A stretch of DNA of 64,000 bases from Gracilaria vermiculophylla (lineage: Eukaryota; Rhodophyta; Florideophyceae; Gracilariales; Gracilariaceae), in contig JAHNZQ020003148.1 of assembly GCA_019155205.2 (NCBI GenBank), positions 439,103 through 503,102 on the forward strand, written 5' to 3'. Of the stretch, positions 54,950 through 64,000 are shown in pieces (position 1 is the stretch's first letter; each line of letters opens with the position of its first letter). The notes beneath the pieces were generated by a model. The model worked only from the letters and a program-made list of their open reading frames with translations. It was not told the DNA's origin and did not search any database. The translations under genes and the position numbers were made by a program.

Positions 54950-55140
54950 ACTAACGTCTACCTCCCTTTTTACTCCCTTTGGGATACATCCTCCACCTTA
55001 TGGATCTTGCGACCCGCGCTTCCCCTGTACTTCTCAGGTGTTTCCTCCAGGGAGGCTCCGCACACTTATGAACCCTCTCGGTGGGGATATTTCTCATAAC
55101 TCTCCCGCCAAGTGCTGCTAGACATTTTACATATTTTAAT
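54950..55140. repeat. Fragment related to coiled-coil ORF family flank (copy 3)
   Basis: 55035-55125 matches 38113-38210 (GAGGC..CGCACACT through GTGGGGATMTTTCT and CTCTCCC). Only this short part is shared. Confidence 0.55.
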
Positions 55141-56745
55141 CATAAGCAAAAGAGATCAAACAGAATTTGAACATCGGCGAGAAACCCACGTTCTTTTAGC
55201 TTGAAAGTAATTCTTGCGTCAAGCAGCACGACGATCACATCCTTCACGAGAGATGGTGATCCAGATTGCCCATGAAAATGATGATGTCATCTATGTTGAC
55301 AACGAAAGTCGACCTCTTAAAGTGGCTCATTGAGGTGTAAATGGCACGTTGAAAGGTGGGTGGGGAGCTGGTTGAACCGGACGATATCACCCGTAGGCGA
55401 TACGATCTTGCATGGCAGTTGGATACCGTTTCGTCACGATCTTCCTCCCGAACAGGGACTTGCTAACATCCCTAATTGGTATCCAAAACCATAAAAAACG
55501 TTGGCCTATCAAGCAAATCAATGCACTTGCCGATATGAGAGATTGTGCAGGTTTCTCGTTACGTCAAAGCATAAAGCAATATTTGTGATCCATGCAAGAG
55601 CTTTTGGGCAAAAATATTACGGTACATGCCGAAACACAATTATTTTATCGTAAATAAAAAAGATATATCTTCTGCTGCTGGGCACAACTAAAGGTGCATG
55701 GGTGGTCCCAAAATTCGCAATTGTGTTTTGGTTCGATAAATTTCGTAGTATCTTCAAACAATTTACCCTTTCTAAACCATTTCAACGGCGATACATCGAC
55801 CATTGATTTGTTAGTTTTTTCATCGAATGCTAATCTTCAAGCATCATAGGCGACACTGAATAGTTCCAACATATTAATTTTCTTACAAAATTCTGCAACA
55901 AATTAGCTATTTATTTATTTAAGAAGTTTACAACGGAAAGCGGTTTCAAATAGATAACAAGCTGGACTACATGGTCAATTCGAAGTTTATCTCTAATTTT
56001 TTAAATCTTTATTGCAAATTGGAGTATCCATCTCCTATCTTCACTGGACCTGGAAAAGCAAAAATAATTCGCTTTTTTCGAAGCAAAAGTGTCAAAAAGA
56101 CTTAGGAATCAAAAGTTGCGTTCTTGAGTGGAAAACTAGATAAACGTAGATACTCATCGAAGTACCTGAGATCAGCTGTGAATTAAACCTGCGATAAAAT
56201 TTGAAAAAAATCTCTATGGAAACATTGTGTCTGAAGAGATCCGAGGTGGCAAATGTATAGTTCCACAATATCATTTAGCCATCACATCGACGTAGAAATT
56301 ACTTTTGGACATTATCATGACGAGGCATAAATGGCGAGAACTTTATTGAAACTGGCCATGATTCATACATAGTATGCAAGAAAGATGATACGGTTACGCA
56401 GTGCCTTATTAGCAGCGACGACGGCTCAAGCAGTTAAAAATAGAGAAAGGGTCCCAGCCCGAAAACCACCGTTCCACGTGGCAAAGCAGATACTTAGACT
56501 TTGATTGAGAGCATTTAGACAGTATATCCTTAGTGCCAAAATTTATTGATCACTATACTGTACATAACATGTTTCCGTGCAATAGTTTTGCTTGTCTCCC
56601 CCTCCAGATACAAAAAGTAGTTGAACGTGTTCTTCACGTCTTTCTTGAGGAACGTGCCACTTTTTACGCTTGATGGAAAGAAAATGGCTGGATGGCAACG
56701 CGTCAAACTTTCGCAACCATGAACGGCTCAGGACATCCAAAAACC
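55141..56745. other. AT-rich intergenic, nothing recognised
   Basis: About 1.6 kb with no open frame over 75 codons that has any family feature, and no clear repeat beyond the palindrome at its right edge. Confidence 0.6.
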
Positions 56746-56752
56746 GGCTATC

Positions 56753-56769
56753 GATCAGTATACTGATCA
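56753..56769. repeat. Palindrome at left edge of nuclease-bearing transposon
   Basis: GATCAGTATACTGATC plus one base; its 16-bp core ATCAGTATACTGATCA is self-complementary and identical to the centre of the palindrome at 60471-60492. The preceding GGCTA is also shared in direct orientation. Confidence 0.85.
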
Positions 56770-56828
56770 TAAGAATGCGCTTTCTGTCCTAGCAAACTAC
56801 CCCATACCGGTAGCCAAGACCCCGCTTT

Positions 56829-57491
56829 CTATACCAAACGCCGCCTCCGCCCCCCTCCTTCGATGTTACTGCTCCCCTCTCGCGGTCTCCGTCGTGATTT
56901 AGACGGACACTCACTTGCAAGCGAGATTCTCGTGGATCTACTGAGGATCACCAAGTCGTTAGATGCTGTTGAAGAGATATCATCCGCCTCAATGTTCACA
57001 TCGTTGCTATTGACAGCACTCTGTACGGCGTCCAATTCGACGCTGCTTCCACGCGACACTGCTGCATGTGTACTTCGGGGCTTGAGCATCCTCACAGAAT
57101 GCCACACATGCCAGCAGCTTTTACGCAGCCCTGGGTAAACTCTCATACATAGAGGTGTCGAAGATAAAGTGCATGAGTATGTCGACCGATGACCGTGGTA
57201 CCGCCCAGGATGTTGTCCACAAAGCGTGCAGTACTACACAGCACCCTGCTTTGAACTGTGTCCGGGAACAGAAATCCGTAGAGCCACCCCTTCTGCGGAG
57301 TTGAAAAAAGCTAATCGCTTCCTCTTCCGTCCATGAGCAAGAGCTATGAGCCTTTTAACCTCGTAACTATCACCCAGCATCCCTTCAACAGCTGCACTCT
57401 CTTTTTCAGAGGCAAGGAGTGTGGCCGCATAGCTCAAAAGTTCCTGTGAAATGTCAAACATGAAATCAGCTGTTCCTTGAACTTTGTTCAA
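56829..57491 (-). pseudogene. C-terminal tail with zinc-ribbon-like segment
   Basis: Continues from the nuclease ORF after a frame change. It reads QELLSYAATLLASEKESAAV, then a TAG at about 57234, then YCTLCGQHPGRYHGHRSTYS with further Cys, PLC, KSCWHVWHS. The Cys/His spacing resembles the C-terminal zinc ribbon of piggyBac-type transposases. An acidic Ser-rich end and a basic GGGRRRRLV terminus follow. Confidence 0.55.
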
Positions 57492-58645
57492 ATTGTTGCG
57501 ATAGCGCTCTCCAAAGAATGAAATGTTTGTGACGACTCCAGCAGGTCTTGTCTTTCAAACATTTGGCAGCCGAAAAAGGCGTTGATGGCTATCGTCTTGA
57601 TGGTTTGTGAAGCAATCTTTTGCCCCCATTTAAAATGAGATGTTGAGCTTTTCCAGATTGCTCTCTGTTGCGTAGCACCATCAACTCCAGCTTTGGTTTC
57701 GGAGTAAAACGTTTGGGTTGCGTGTTTGAAAAGCTTCAAGGGTGGAAAAAATCCCTCTTTCCGTACATGGTCGTCAATGGTATGCCAAAACTTGTGCCTT
57801 GTCAGCAACGTTCGCTGGAATTCCGCAGTTACAAACGACGGGATGGTGAGAGTGTCCTCATGAGCCCACTTTACAATTGGACTGGCGATATCCATTAAAA
57901 CATCCTCGCACGTCCGAAGCACCATCCCAGAACATCTATAGACGACAATGTACAGAATTCTCGTCTCAGCGGCGGCAACATAAATGCCAACCCGAAGACC
58001 AAGCACGAACACCTGTTGCATGATTTGAGCCATGTGCCCTTTAGGGATGTACTTGTGGAATGTATCATCTCCTGCCTCACAAAGCACCACGTTTGGGCAT
58101 GAAAGCAATACTGCTTCTTCTACGCTTGAATCCGCCACCCTGGTCTTGATCTCCACGCATGCAAGGATGATGTCGTTGCCTTCACCATCTTGCATTGTTA
58201 CCTCATCCACGCCTTCGGAGTCATAGATAGATGTATCGAGCACTGCTATCCCATCTGGTGAGCAGGCAAGGAAACGACGCTCCTTAAAAGCCAACATTCC
58301 CACTTCAAACACGGCTGTTACAAAGGGCTTTGCTCGAAGTGCACTTAAAACGGCGCATTCGTTCGCGCTTCCTCGCATCATCGCCTCCGTAGAGGTCTTT
58401 GTACTATAGCATTCCTTATATAACCTCTCAAACCACTGTGGGATTGTCGTTTCCTCCGTGCCATTGCTTGCCGGAAGTCGCAGTATGGATCTGAAGCATG
58501 GACTGCTCATCAGAACGAGAACGGCATTAGTACCGGTCACGCAAAATTGCCGCAATACGAACCAATCAGCACACCTCTGCGATACAGTTAGCACCTCACA
58601 TCTCTCGCGAAGAAACCCCGACACCACAACCTGAAGGTCTTGCAT
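57488..58645 (-). CDS. YqaJ/lambda-exonuclease-type nuclease fused to piggyBac C-part
   Basis: A 385-codon ATG frame in the same frame as the upstream transposase ORF and only 21 bp from its stop. The PD-(D/E)XK core is complete: Glu96 in RGSANECAVLSAL, Asp131 in FLACSPDGIAVL, and Glu165-x-Lys167 in ACVEIKTRV. The YqaJ-type helix HMAQIMQQVFVLGLRVG follows. The last ~80 residues change character: YSETKAGVDGATQQRAIW, then HFKWGQKIASQTIKTIAINA. This matches the GGVDxxDQ block and following NAY-containing helix of piggyBac transposases, which hold the third catalytic Asp (here Asp322). So the nuclease domain sits between transposase parts. Confidence 0.75.
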   Translation of the reverse strand: MQDLQVVVSGFLRERCEVLTVSQRCADWFVLRQFCVTGTNAVLVLMSSPCFRSILRLPASNGTEETTIPQWFERLYKECYSTKTSTEAMMRGSANECAVLSALRAKPFVTAVFEVGMLAFKERRFLACSPDGIAVLDTSIYDSEGVDEVTMQDGEGNDIILACVEIKTRVADSSVEEAVLLSCPNVVLCEAGDDTFHKYIPKGHMAQIMQQVFVLGLRVGIYVAAAETRILYIVVYRCSGMVLRTCEDVLMDIASPIVKWAHEDTLTIPSFVTAEFQRTLLTRHKFWHTIDDHVRKEGFFPPLKLFKHATQTFYSETKAGVDGATQQRAIWKSSTSHFKWGQKIASQTIKTIAINAFFGCQMFERQDLLESSQTFHSLESAIATI

Positions 58646-58666
58646 CTCAATTTCCCGCCGAAGTGT

Positions 58667-59518
58667 CTAGAACAAGGTAAACTTCTTGTCTACGTTCTGT
58701 TTGGGAACCGCAATCCACGTATTAAGAGCACCCTGAATCCCCGCTGGCACAGTGTACATGTATCGCAGCACCTTCGAAAACTTGTCTGTACCTCGTTCAC
58801 GTATTGCAATAGCATTCACGCTGCGGTGTCGAGAGCAACACCGGCTTGTACCAGCTTTTTTTGTTGCGAAGAATGCTTCTGGACCAAGAGTCGGGTCATC
58901 GTCGATCACAAATGTGCGGCGACGATCGCAGTATAGCTGTTGTGGAACGACAGCAGGATGTTTCCCATTACCCTCGCCATGCGTATCCCCCATCCCAGCT
59001 GCCCCGGGTTCTGACTCACCTTCCGCATCCCCGATATCAAGCGCTTCATCTTCCAAGTCATCGCGTACCGGGACTAGGTAGGATAGCCCGACGAAAGGAT
59101 GCACGCGGAGCAAATGTTCCGGCATAACAAACACAGAACTTAAACCGAAACCTGAGAGTATCTCCAAAAAAGATTGCTTTCCGTAGCCTCTGTCTGCAGT
59201 TACTATGCAACCACTGTTTGCCTCCTCCCCCCTGTCATCAAGTACTGTCGAAAGAAGCTTTTTCAAAGACTCTGTCTGAGCTTCACCTCTACGACGAAAG
59301 CGTATGGCCAGGATGATGCGAAAGAGGGCATCAGCTAAAACGTGCGCCGAATGTCCCTCCTTGTCAGCATTGCGTGCAGTTAACATTTTCACTTGATTGT
59401 CGGACGCTCGTGTCCAGTACAGGTCGTCATCGAGGGTCGCAAGCAGATGTAGCGGACAGAAAAAGACCTTCCGAGTATCCCTGAAAGCAAGGCTTTGAAA
59501 CTCGGCCATGTGGCGCAT
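58667..59518 (-). CDS. PiggyBac-like DDE domain, first two acidic residues
   Basis: A 283-codon frame, the same frame as the RG-rich ORF upstream and the nuclease ORF downstream. LATLDDDLYWTRASDN (about residues 27-41) fits the first catalytic Asp region, and SGCIVTADRGYGKQSFLEIL (Asp109) the second. AIAIRERGTDKFSKVLRYMY resembles the strand before the third Asp in this family, but no third Asp follows before the stop; it lies in the next ORF. An acidic/Gly-rich insert is at about 150-190. Separated from its N-terminus by TGA at 59537-59539 with six sense codons between. Confidence 0.65.
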   Translation of the reverse strand: MRHMAEFQSLAFRDTRKVFFCPLHLLATLDDDLYWTRASDNQVKMLTARNADKEGHSAHVLADALFRIILAIRFRRRGEAQTESLKKLLSTVLDDRGEEANSGCIVTADRGYGKQSFLEILSGFGLSSVFVMPEHLLRVHPFVGLSYLVPVRDDLEDEALDIGDAEGESEPGAAGMGDTHGEGNGKHPAVVPQQLYCDRRRTFVIDDDPTLGPEAFFATKKAGTSRCCSRHRSVNAIAIRERGTDKFSKVLRYMYTVPAGIQGALNTWIAVPKQNVDKKFTLF

Positions 59519-59536
59519 CTGGTCTCTCTGCGCATT

Positions 59537-60286
59537 TCAATGCATCTCTCCTTGCCTACCGCGTCCAGTACGGGCGTATGCAAGAATGCTGTCCGCAATA
59601 AATGGAACACGATCAAGAGAAGGTGCTGTACTCCCTGCCTGGCGAAGCATTTCGATGGTCTTCTCGAAACTAAAACCGGTTGTGTGAGATAAAAGCAACA
59701 CGGAGACGTAGCGATACATTTCAGGGATACTCACACATTCCTGATCTTTGTTTCGCAGTCGAATGTCTTCATTGACCCAGTTTCGTAACTGGTCGATGAG
59801 GCCTTGTAGGAGGAGCACCGTAAAGCCGCAGCGAGTACGAGGCAGACTGCGTGCGTCACACTGTAGTTTTAGCTGGGTACCTGCATTGCTACAGAACATC
59901 CGCGCTCTGTTTTGGATGACCTTCTCAGCAAAAGCGCTCTCCAAGACGACAGTCTCACAGGTAGTCTTGTTCAATGTCCATACTTCACTGGGGTCGTCGT
60001 GACGTGCGCCTGTCGTTCCTCCCCCGCGACCTCTTCCCCTAGATCTGCCACTTGTGGCTCCATGCCCCCTCCCTGATGAATCTCTAGCTCTTCCTCTCCC
60101 TCGTGATCGCCTTGCTCCCCCGATACGACTAGCCGCACTCTTTAAACTGCCTTGTATGGCTTGGCTTGCGACAGGGGCATGCGCGGGACTACTTTGTGGC
60201 GCTGGAGTACCGACGGGTTGTGCAGAGGCCTGCACCGGCGTGGGTTGGGTCGTGGTATTCTGCTCACCGGGCACGACGGTAGCCAT
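59537..60286 (-). CDS. RG-rich N-terminal part of the same transposase
   Basis: A 249-codon ATG frame. A Gln/Pro/Thr-rich start is followed by an Arg-Gly tract (RSRGRGRARDSSGRGHG), then a helical domain (NWVNEDIRLRNKDQECVSIP; MYRYVSVLLLSHTTGFSFEK) that resembles the N-terminal helical domain of piggyBac-type transposases. The basic tract may bind DNA or act as a nuclear signal. It ends in TGA and the frame continues directly into the DDE ORF. Confidence 0.65.
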   Translation of the reverse strand: MATVVPGEQNTTTQPTPVQASAQPVGTPAPQSSPAHAPVASQAIQGSLKSAASRIGGARRSRGRGRARDSSGRGHGATSGRSRGRGRGGGTTGARHDDPSEVWTLNKTTCETVVLESAFAEKVIQNRARMFCSNAGTQLKLQCDARSLPRTRCGFTVLLLQGLIDQLRNWVNEDIRLRNKDQECVSIPEMYRYVSVLLLSHTTGFSFEKTIEMLRQAGSTAPSLDRVPFIADSILAYARTGRGRQGEMH

Positions 60287-60470
60287 GTTGGATGCGTTTG
60301 TTAGGAAAGATGATGTTTCACCTACCGCAGCGGTTTCTTGTCGGATTTTGAATATTGAAAGCTTGGCGTGGTGGCAATAGGGAGATCAATCATGAGCGAG
60401 GAGAAAACGGAAGCTTTCAGGGTTTTTGAGATCAAAACCATGGCCTAAAAGGACGCCCCAATTGAGGGCT

Positions 60471-60492
60471 ACTGATCAGTATACTGATCAGT
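60471..60492. repeat. 22-bp perfect palindrome at right edge of the transposon
   Basis: Two ACTGATCAGT units (each itself palindromic) joined by AT. It lies between the piggyBac-like block and the PIF/Harbinger fragment (stop codon 60499-60501). Confidence 0.9.
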
Positions 60493-60498
60493 GGGCCC

Positions 60499-61260
60499 TT
60501 AAAGTGAAAATGCGTCTAAACCTTTATGTTCAATATAGTGATCATTGAGCGGCTCCNNNNNNNNNNNNNNNNNNNNNNNNNNNNNNNNNNNNNNNNNNNN
60601 NNNNNNNNNNNNNNNNNNNNNNNNNNNNNNNNNNNNNNNNNNNNNNNNNNNNNNNNGTTTCAATCCATCAGCCATTGCGTAAACATCTTCAAGAAGCGAG
60701 TATTTTTCACTGATAGCCGTTTGGTAGCTGGCAATTTCTGCAGCGGTTGGCATGCATATTCTACCGTTTTCATTATTTCGCAACGCTCGTAGCAAGAGTC
60801 TTCGTCCAAAACGCAAAAACATAGAGCAAACAGAAGAAGTTATACCAAATATTATTGAAAGCACCATCATAGAACCTCTCGTTCGATACCATGAAAGCGT
60901 CAGTCCTAGACAGTGCACTGCTGTGAGAGATCGTGGGCGACCTCTTGGTTTGGCTCTCAATGGAATTATGCGGATGTGTCCTTCTGAACTATACGGAGTA
61001 TAGGTTGCGTAAAGTGGTTCAAACAAGGAAAGTAAATATCCAAACGATTTGTGGTCAAAGCCGCAGAGAGTTATTAAAGATTGATCGCATCCTGAGCCAA
61101 AAAGCATCACGAAAGCTGATGAAGATGGATGATGTAATGCTTTACGAGTAATGCGGCGATCACGACGTCTTCTGCCACTTAGCGATAGTCGTTTCCGAAA
61201 ATCTATACACCGGGTTTTTTTTGATTCCTGTAGTTGTAAGAGAACGATGAGTGGGTTCAT
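60499..61260 (-). pseudogene. PIF/Harbinger-type transposase fragment, cut by gap
   Basis: From the ATG at 61260 the frame shows the Harbinger (DDE_Tnp_4) signature: LITLCGFDHKSFGYLLSLFE, KPRGRPRSLTAVHCLGLTLS, WYRTRGSMMVLSIIFGITSS, then DVYAMADGLK with the first catalytic Asp. The scaffold gap 60557-60656 follows, then 19 codons to a stop at 60499. A whole protein needs about 150 more residues, so either the gap hides them or the gene is truncated at the palindrome. Confidence 0.75.
60557..60656. other. Scaffold gap (100 N)
   Basis: Exactly 100 N, inside the Harbinger transposase. Confidence 1.
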
Positions 61261-61707
61261 AGCGACAGAAGGGCGCGTAAGAAGCTCCTTCACGGGACTG
61301 GCGATGGAGAAAACCAAAGTCGGGTGCACAAGCTGACCAGGTGGGGTCTGGAGTGAGGGTGCTGGAGGCGATGCTCGGGCAGAGCGCTCTAAGCAATCTG
61401 CGGTTGTTAGAAACCACAGTGGTCCACAATTGCAATGTGCGGACTCATGTGCGTTTATGTTTTCAGTGCATGATCACGAAATGGTACAGAAAAATGAAAG
61501 GATGTTTGGCGACATCTGTGTGCACATAATTTGTGTTTTTCGGAGTCGCTCATTGTGGGCAGTAGGAATATGACAGTCCCCATTGCCTCTCAAATCTTCA
61601 CGGTCAAGCACCACTTTTCTGTTAGGCAGCGACGAGTCTTCAACAAAGAAAAGCCGTTTTCCTTTGTCAAAACCCCCTGTTCCCACCCCCCTGTCGATAC
61701 GTACGGT

Positions 61708-61728
61708 AACGGGGTTTAAAACCCCGTT
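61708..61728. repeat. 21-bp palindrome in leader of coiled-coil ORF
   Basis: AACGGGGTTT-A-AAACCCCGTT, able to form a hairpin, 217 bp upstream of the MSQS start codon. Copy 1 at about 37577 has a degraded version. Confidence 0.85.
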
Positions 61729-61944
61729 CTACATCGTATCTGTCTTTGGACGGACTCCCAACTTCCGCCTCTTGGGCATGATCATAGAGGGCTAATAAGG
61801 TAGCTCTTCACATTCCTTCTCCTTCCTCGAATCCTCTCCACATCCCCCCCTTTCTCCCATTAAGCCCAGGGCCGCAAAATTCAACACCATTCAACTCCCG
61901 AAACCCTTCTCTCAAAACTGTTTGCATTGCCCGATCAAACCACG

Positions 61945-62778
61945 ATGTCTCAAAGTACACGAGCTACCACAGCGTCAACGAACGGCCTGTACGAGTTACT
62001 TCAAGACAGCCTTCGCCGTGTTGCTTCCCCTTACATGAAGAATATCAAAAGTATAAACAAAACGATTGCATCCCGCCTAGCGTTGCTGAACAATCTCGAT
62101 GAGCAGCAACGAAATGGAGTCGAACCGGAATAACTAAAGATTCCTCGACCACCGAAAGTCCCGGTCTCTGTAGCGAAAGATTTTCGTCAAAAATACGACA
62201 ACTTGGCAAAAACCTTCGCACAAGATGTTGTGAGCGCGATTATCTCCGTTCGGAAAGACGATTTGAGTAAGCTACGGGAGGAACGAGAAAACCTCTTTGA
62301 AAAACTCTCTTCAAAAGTACTTCAATCTCTGACACTTGCTTCAAATGCTATCTCAAGCATTGACCCGGCACATATTCCGTCAATCGTGAACAAGTTTATG
62401 AGTAAAATTAAGGCAGAGCTCCAAAAAGAAGCCAAGATAAACGCAGTCGTATCAGTCATAAACGAGTTCATATACAGAGAGAAAAAAGCAGAAAACAACC
62501 ATCCACAAGCTTTAGCCCAAGCAGAAGAGCAAGCGGCCCCGACGCCTATCGAACAGTTGCGTAAAGAGGTGGAAGAGCTTCAAAAAGAAGTAGCGACAAT
62601 GCTGTTTTCAAAGAAAAATGGAGTTCCCAATGAAGGGAATAAAAATCCCAAAATAGACTTCAAATCGTCTAAAAATCTAATTTTCTGTAACGGAAATGCC
62701 CTTAAACTCGTAGATAAGAAGGCCCGTAAACCAACTAAGGGTAAGGAAAAGGCAAAAAAATCAGGGACGAAAGAGTAG
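61945..62778 (+). pseudogene. Coiled-coil ORF family, best copy, one in-frame TAA
   Basis: ATG at 61945 (MSQSTRATTASTNGLYELLQ), TAA at 62131-62133, then the same frame stays open to 62778. The joined frame would be about 277 codons. After the stop it reads KDDLSKLREERENLFEKLSS, PSIVNKFMSKIKAELQKEAK and TPIEQLRKEVEELQKEVATM, a coiled coil, and ends in a Lys-rich tail. I do not recognise it. At least two decayed relatives are in the window (37560-38240, 54950-55140), so it is a mobile or amplified sequence. It could be a gag-like or accessory element protein. Confidence 0.6.
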
Positions 62779-64000
62779 AAAAACGATAACTCTACACCAC
62801 AAGGAGGCTTCTATGCTGATTGAAACGTTCCAGACCCCAAAGAATCGAGTCGTATAGAGCCCTAGAAGTAATACGCAAATAAATTGATAGGTATTTCAAT
62901 CGCAGAAGTACCCAAGGAAGTGAAACTGGTACGCTCCGTTGGCCGTGTACTGGCTTTCAAAGGTAGTTCCAAAACTCCGTTGTAACAAGCAAGTGTTCAA
63001 ATATTGTAGACGAAATGTGCGCTGTCGGTTGCGCGCTTGATAAAAAATCAATCATATCTCGGGGGGCATTTATTTCTCTACGAATGCCATGTCACAGTAT
63101 GATAAAATTCCATAGAACGTGTTTTAATCGTTGACGGTGTGAATCCAGTACGTGATCTAGGTCGAAGCCTTTTAAAGCCATAATATGGTCAGTTATATTG
63201 TACCTCGGGGACCCATACGTGGCTCCTTTTTGCAATCATGCCACGGTTCTCGGCAGAATGTCCCCAGATGTGGTAGCCTCCCGTTGCTACTTAGAAACGA
63301 CGACTTTAGAGCTGGAACACTCTGCAGAGGAAACAATTCCGAGTACATGTGCAGCTGTAGTCCTCGTTGTAAACATAGCTGGGGGGTGCTGGGTTCGCAA
63401 TTCAAGCACTGGATTCTTCCCCTGGTGCTGAGTCGTCAATCCCATGTTCGCGACAAGCAACTCGTTCGAAACAACGAGGCAAGGAATTGCACAACGCCCA
63501 GGTCATGGTGATATTAATTGACCTATATCTTCACCTGTATCTCAGGCGGGATAGAAACTGAGGCCATGATGTTGAGCTTTGCGAGCATCCATTCAGCGGG
63601 TGATGATTTCTGCGCAACACCTTGCAGGACGTGCTTCTGTGATGCCGAATTCAGCTGTTTGTGAGCAATGAGAGCGGCAGATCCGGCGTCCGAGTCAACG
63701 AGTTCATAACGAGGTCTAATGGCCTCGATGAACCTATTGCCGTAGTCAAGTCATAGTGTAGCAGGTGCAGCTAATAAGAGTAAAACTGTGAAGTCCAGCT
63801 TCATCCTCGAAACACCTAATCCCACCCTAAAGTCGATTGATCTTAGCATTATCAACAGATGTTTTACGCGAAAGTGAAGTTCAGAACCGCGCTGATGCCG
63901 TTGCAAGACTGAATTTGTGAGTACAGCGTGGATTCCACGACGACGTTTGCGCCAGGACCCGTATCCAGAACAGTGCTAAATCTTAACATAAACTGGTGCT
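62779..64000. other. No recognised feature
   Basis: About 1.2 kb to the window end. A 108-codon frame at 63185-63511 overlaps others on both strands and has no family features. Confidence 0.5.

Larger units (their letters stand above)
56753..60492 (-). mobile_element. PiggyBac-like transposon carrying a YqaJ-type nuclease domain
   Basis: A 3.7-kb block. One minus-strand reading frame runs from the ATG at 60286 to 57488, interrupted only by TGA (59537-59539) and TAG (58667-58669). A tail in another frame (57491-56829) holds one more TAG. Both edges carry almost the same palindrome: ACTGATCAGT twice, separated by AT, at 60471-60492, and its 17-bp core GATCAGTATACTGATCA at 56753-56769. The coding parts are described separately. 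No TTAA target duplication was found at the palindromes, so exact ends are uncertain. Confidence 0.65.

Noticed and set aside
1..64000. CRISPR array, bacterial operon or plastid/mitochondrial genome origin
   Set aside because: No spaced direct repeats, no operon-like gene order, and nuclear-type genes with organelle targeting signals.

Overview
The window is nuclear DNA of a photosynthetic eukaryote, most likely a florideophyte red alga of the Chondrus crispus type. The housekeeping genes are intronless and packed close together. Several products carry plastid transit peptides or a twin-arginine thylakoid signal, and the gene islands lie in a sea of decayed transposable elements. The species call is inference; the sequence itself shows only this architecture and the protein families. 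Three runs of exactly 100 N (28512-28611, 41118-41217, 60557-60656) are scaffold gaps.

Region 1 (1-6100) is accessory. A broken methyltransferase gene is an inverted copy of the intact one at 26.4-27.9 kb. It is followed by a decayed unknown coding remnant and about 3 kb with no convincing gene. Region 2 (6149-25516) is the gene island: CPBP/CAAX-type plastid membrane protease (-), plastid two-S1-domain RNA-binding protein (+), thylakoid-lumen PsbQ-like protein (-), XRN1-like 5'-3' exoribonuclease (+), mitochondrial-type SHMT (-), an ASCC2-like protein with an Arg/Gly tail (-), NAD glycerol-3-phosphate dehydrogenase (+), plastid KEA-type K+/H+ antiporter (-) and CUL4-type cullin (+). Most neighbours are divergent or convergent. 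The protease/S1 and KEA/CUL4 pairs each share a ~0.45 kb intergenic promoter region. These are unlinked household functions (plastid ion and RNA biology, one-carbon metabolism, G3P supply, RNA decay, ubiquitin ligation) rather than one pathway.

Region 3 (26378-29062) holds an intact membrane-anchored methyltransferase with plant-PMT-like motifs and the sequence shared with region 1.

Region 4 (about 30-64 kb) is a transposon graveyard. It contains a 311-bp TRIM-like element with 80-bp LTRs and an apparent half-tRNA(iMet) primer site, inside an older decayed element. Two Tc1-like copies follow, then three copies of an unknown coiled-coil ORF family and a Pro-rich/coiled-coil ORF. There are also a pair of inverted dihydroxyacid-dehydratase pseudogenes, a decayed Ty3/gypsy pol, and a piggyBac-like remnant. 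The most striking element is at 56.75-60.49 kb: a piggyBac-like transposase reading frame that appears to carry a YqaJ/lambda-exonuclease-type PD-(D/E)XK nuclease domain between the second and third DDE acidic residues, flanked by near-identical palindromes. A PIF/Harbinger transposase fragment abuts it.

Several element ORFs are continuous except for a single in-frame stop, and all three stop codons occur. This points to decay or readthrough rather than a changed genetic code.
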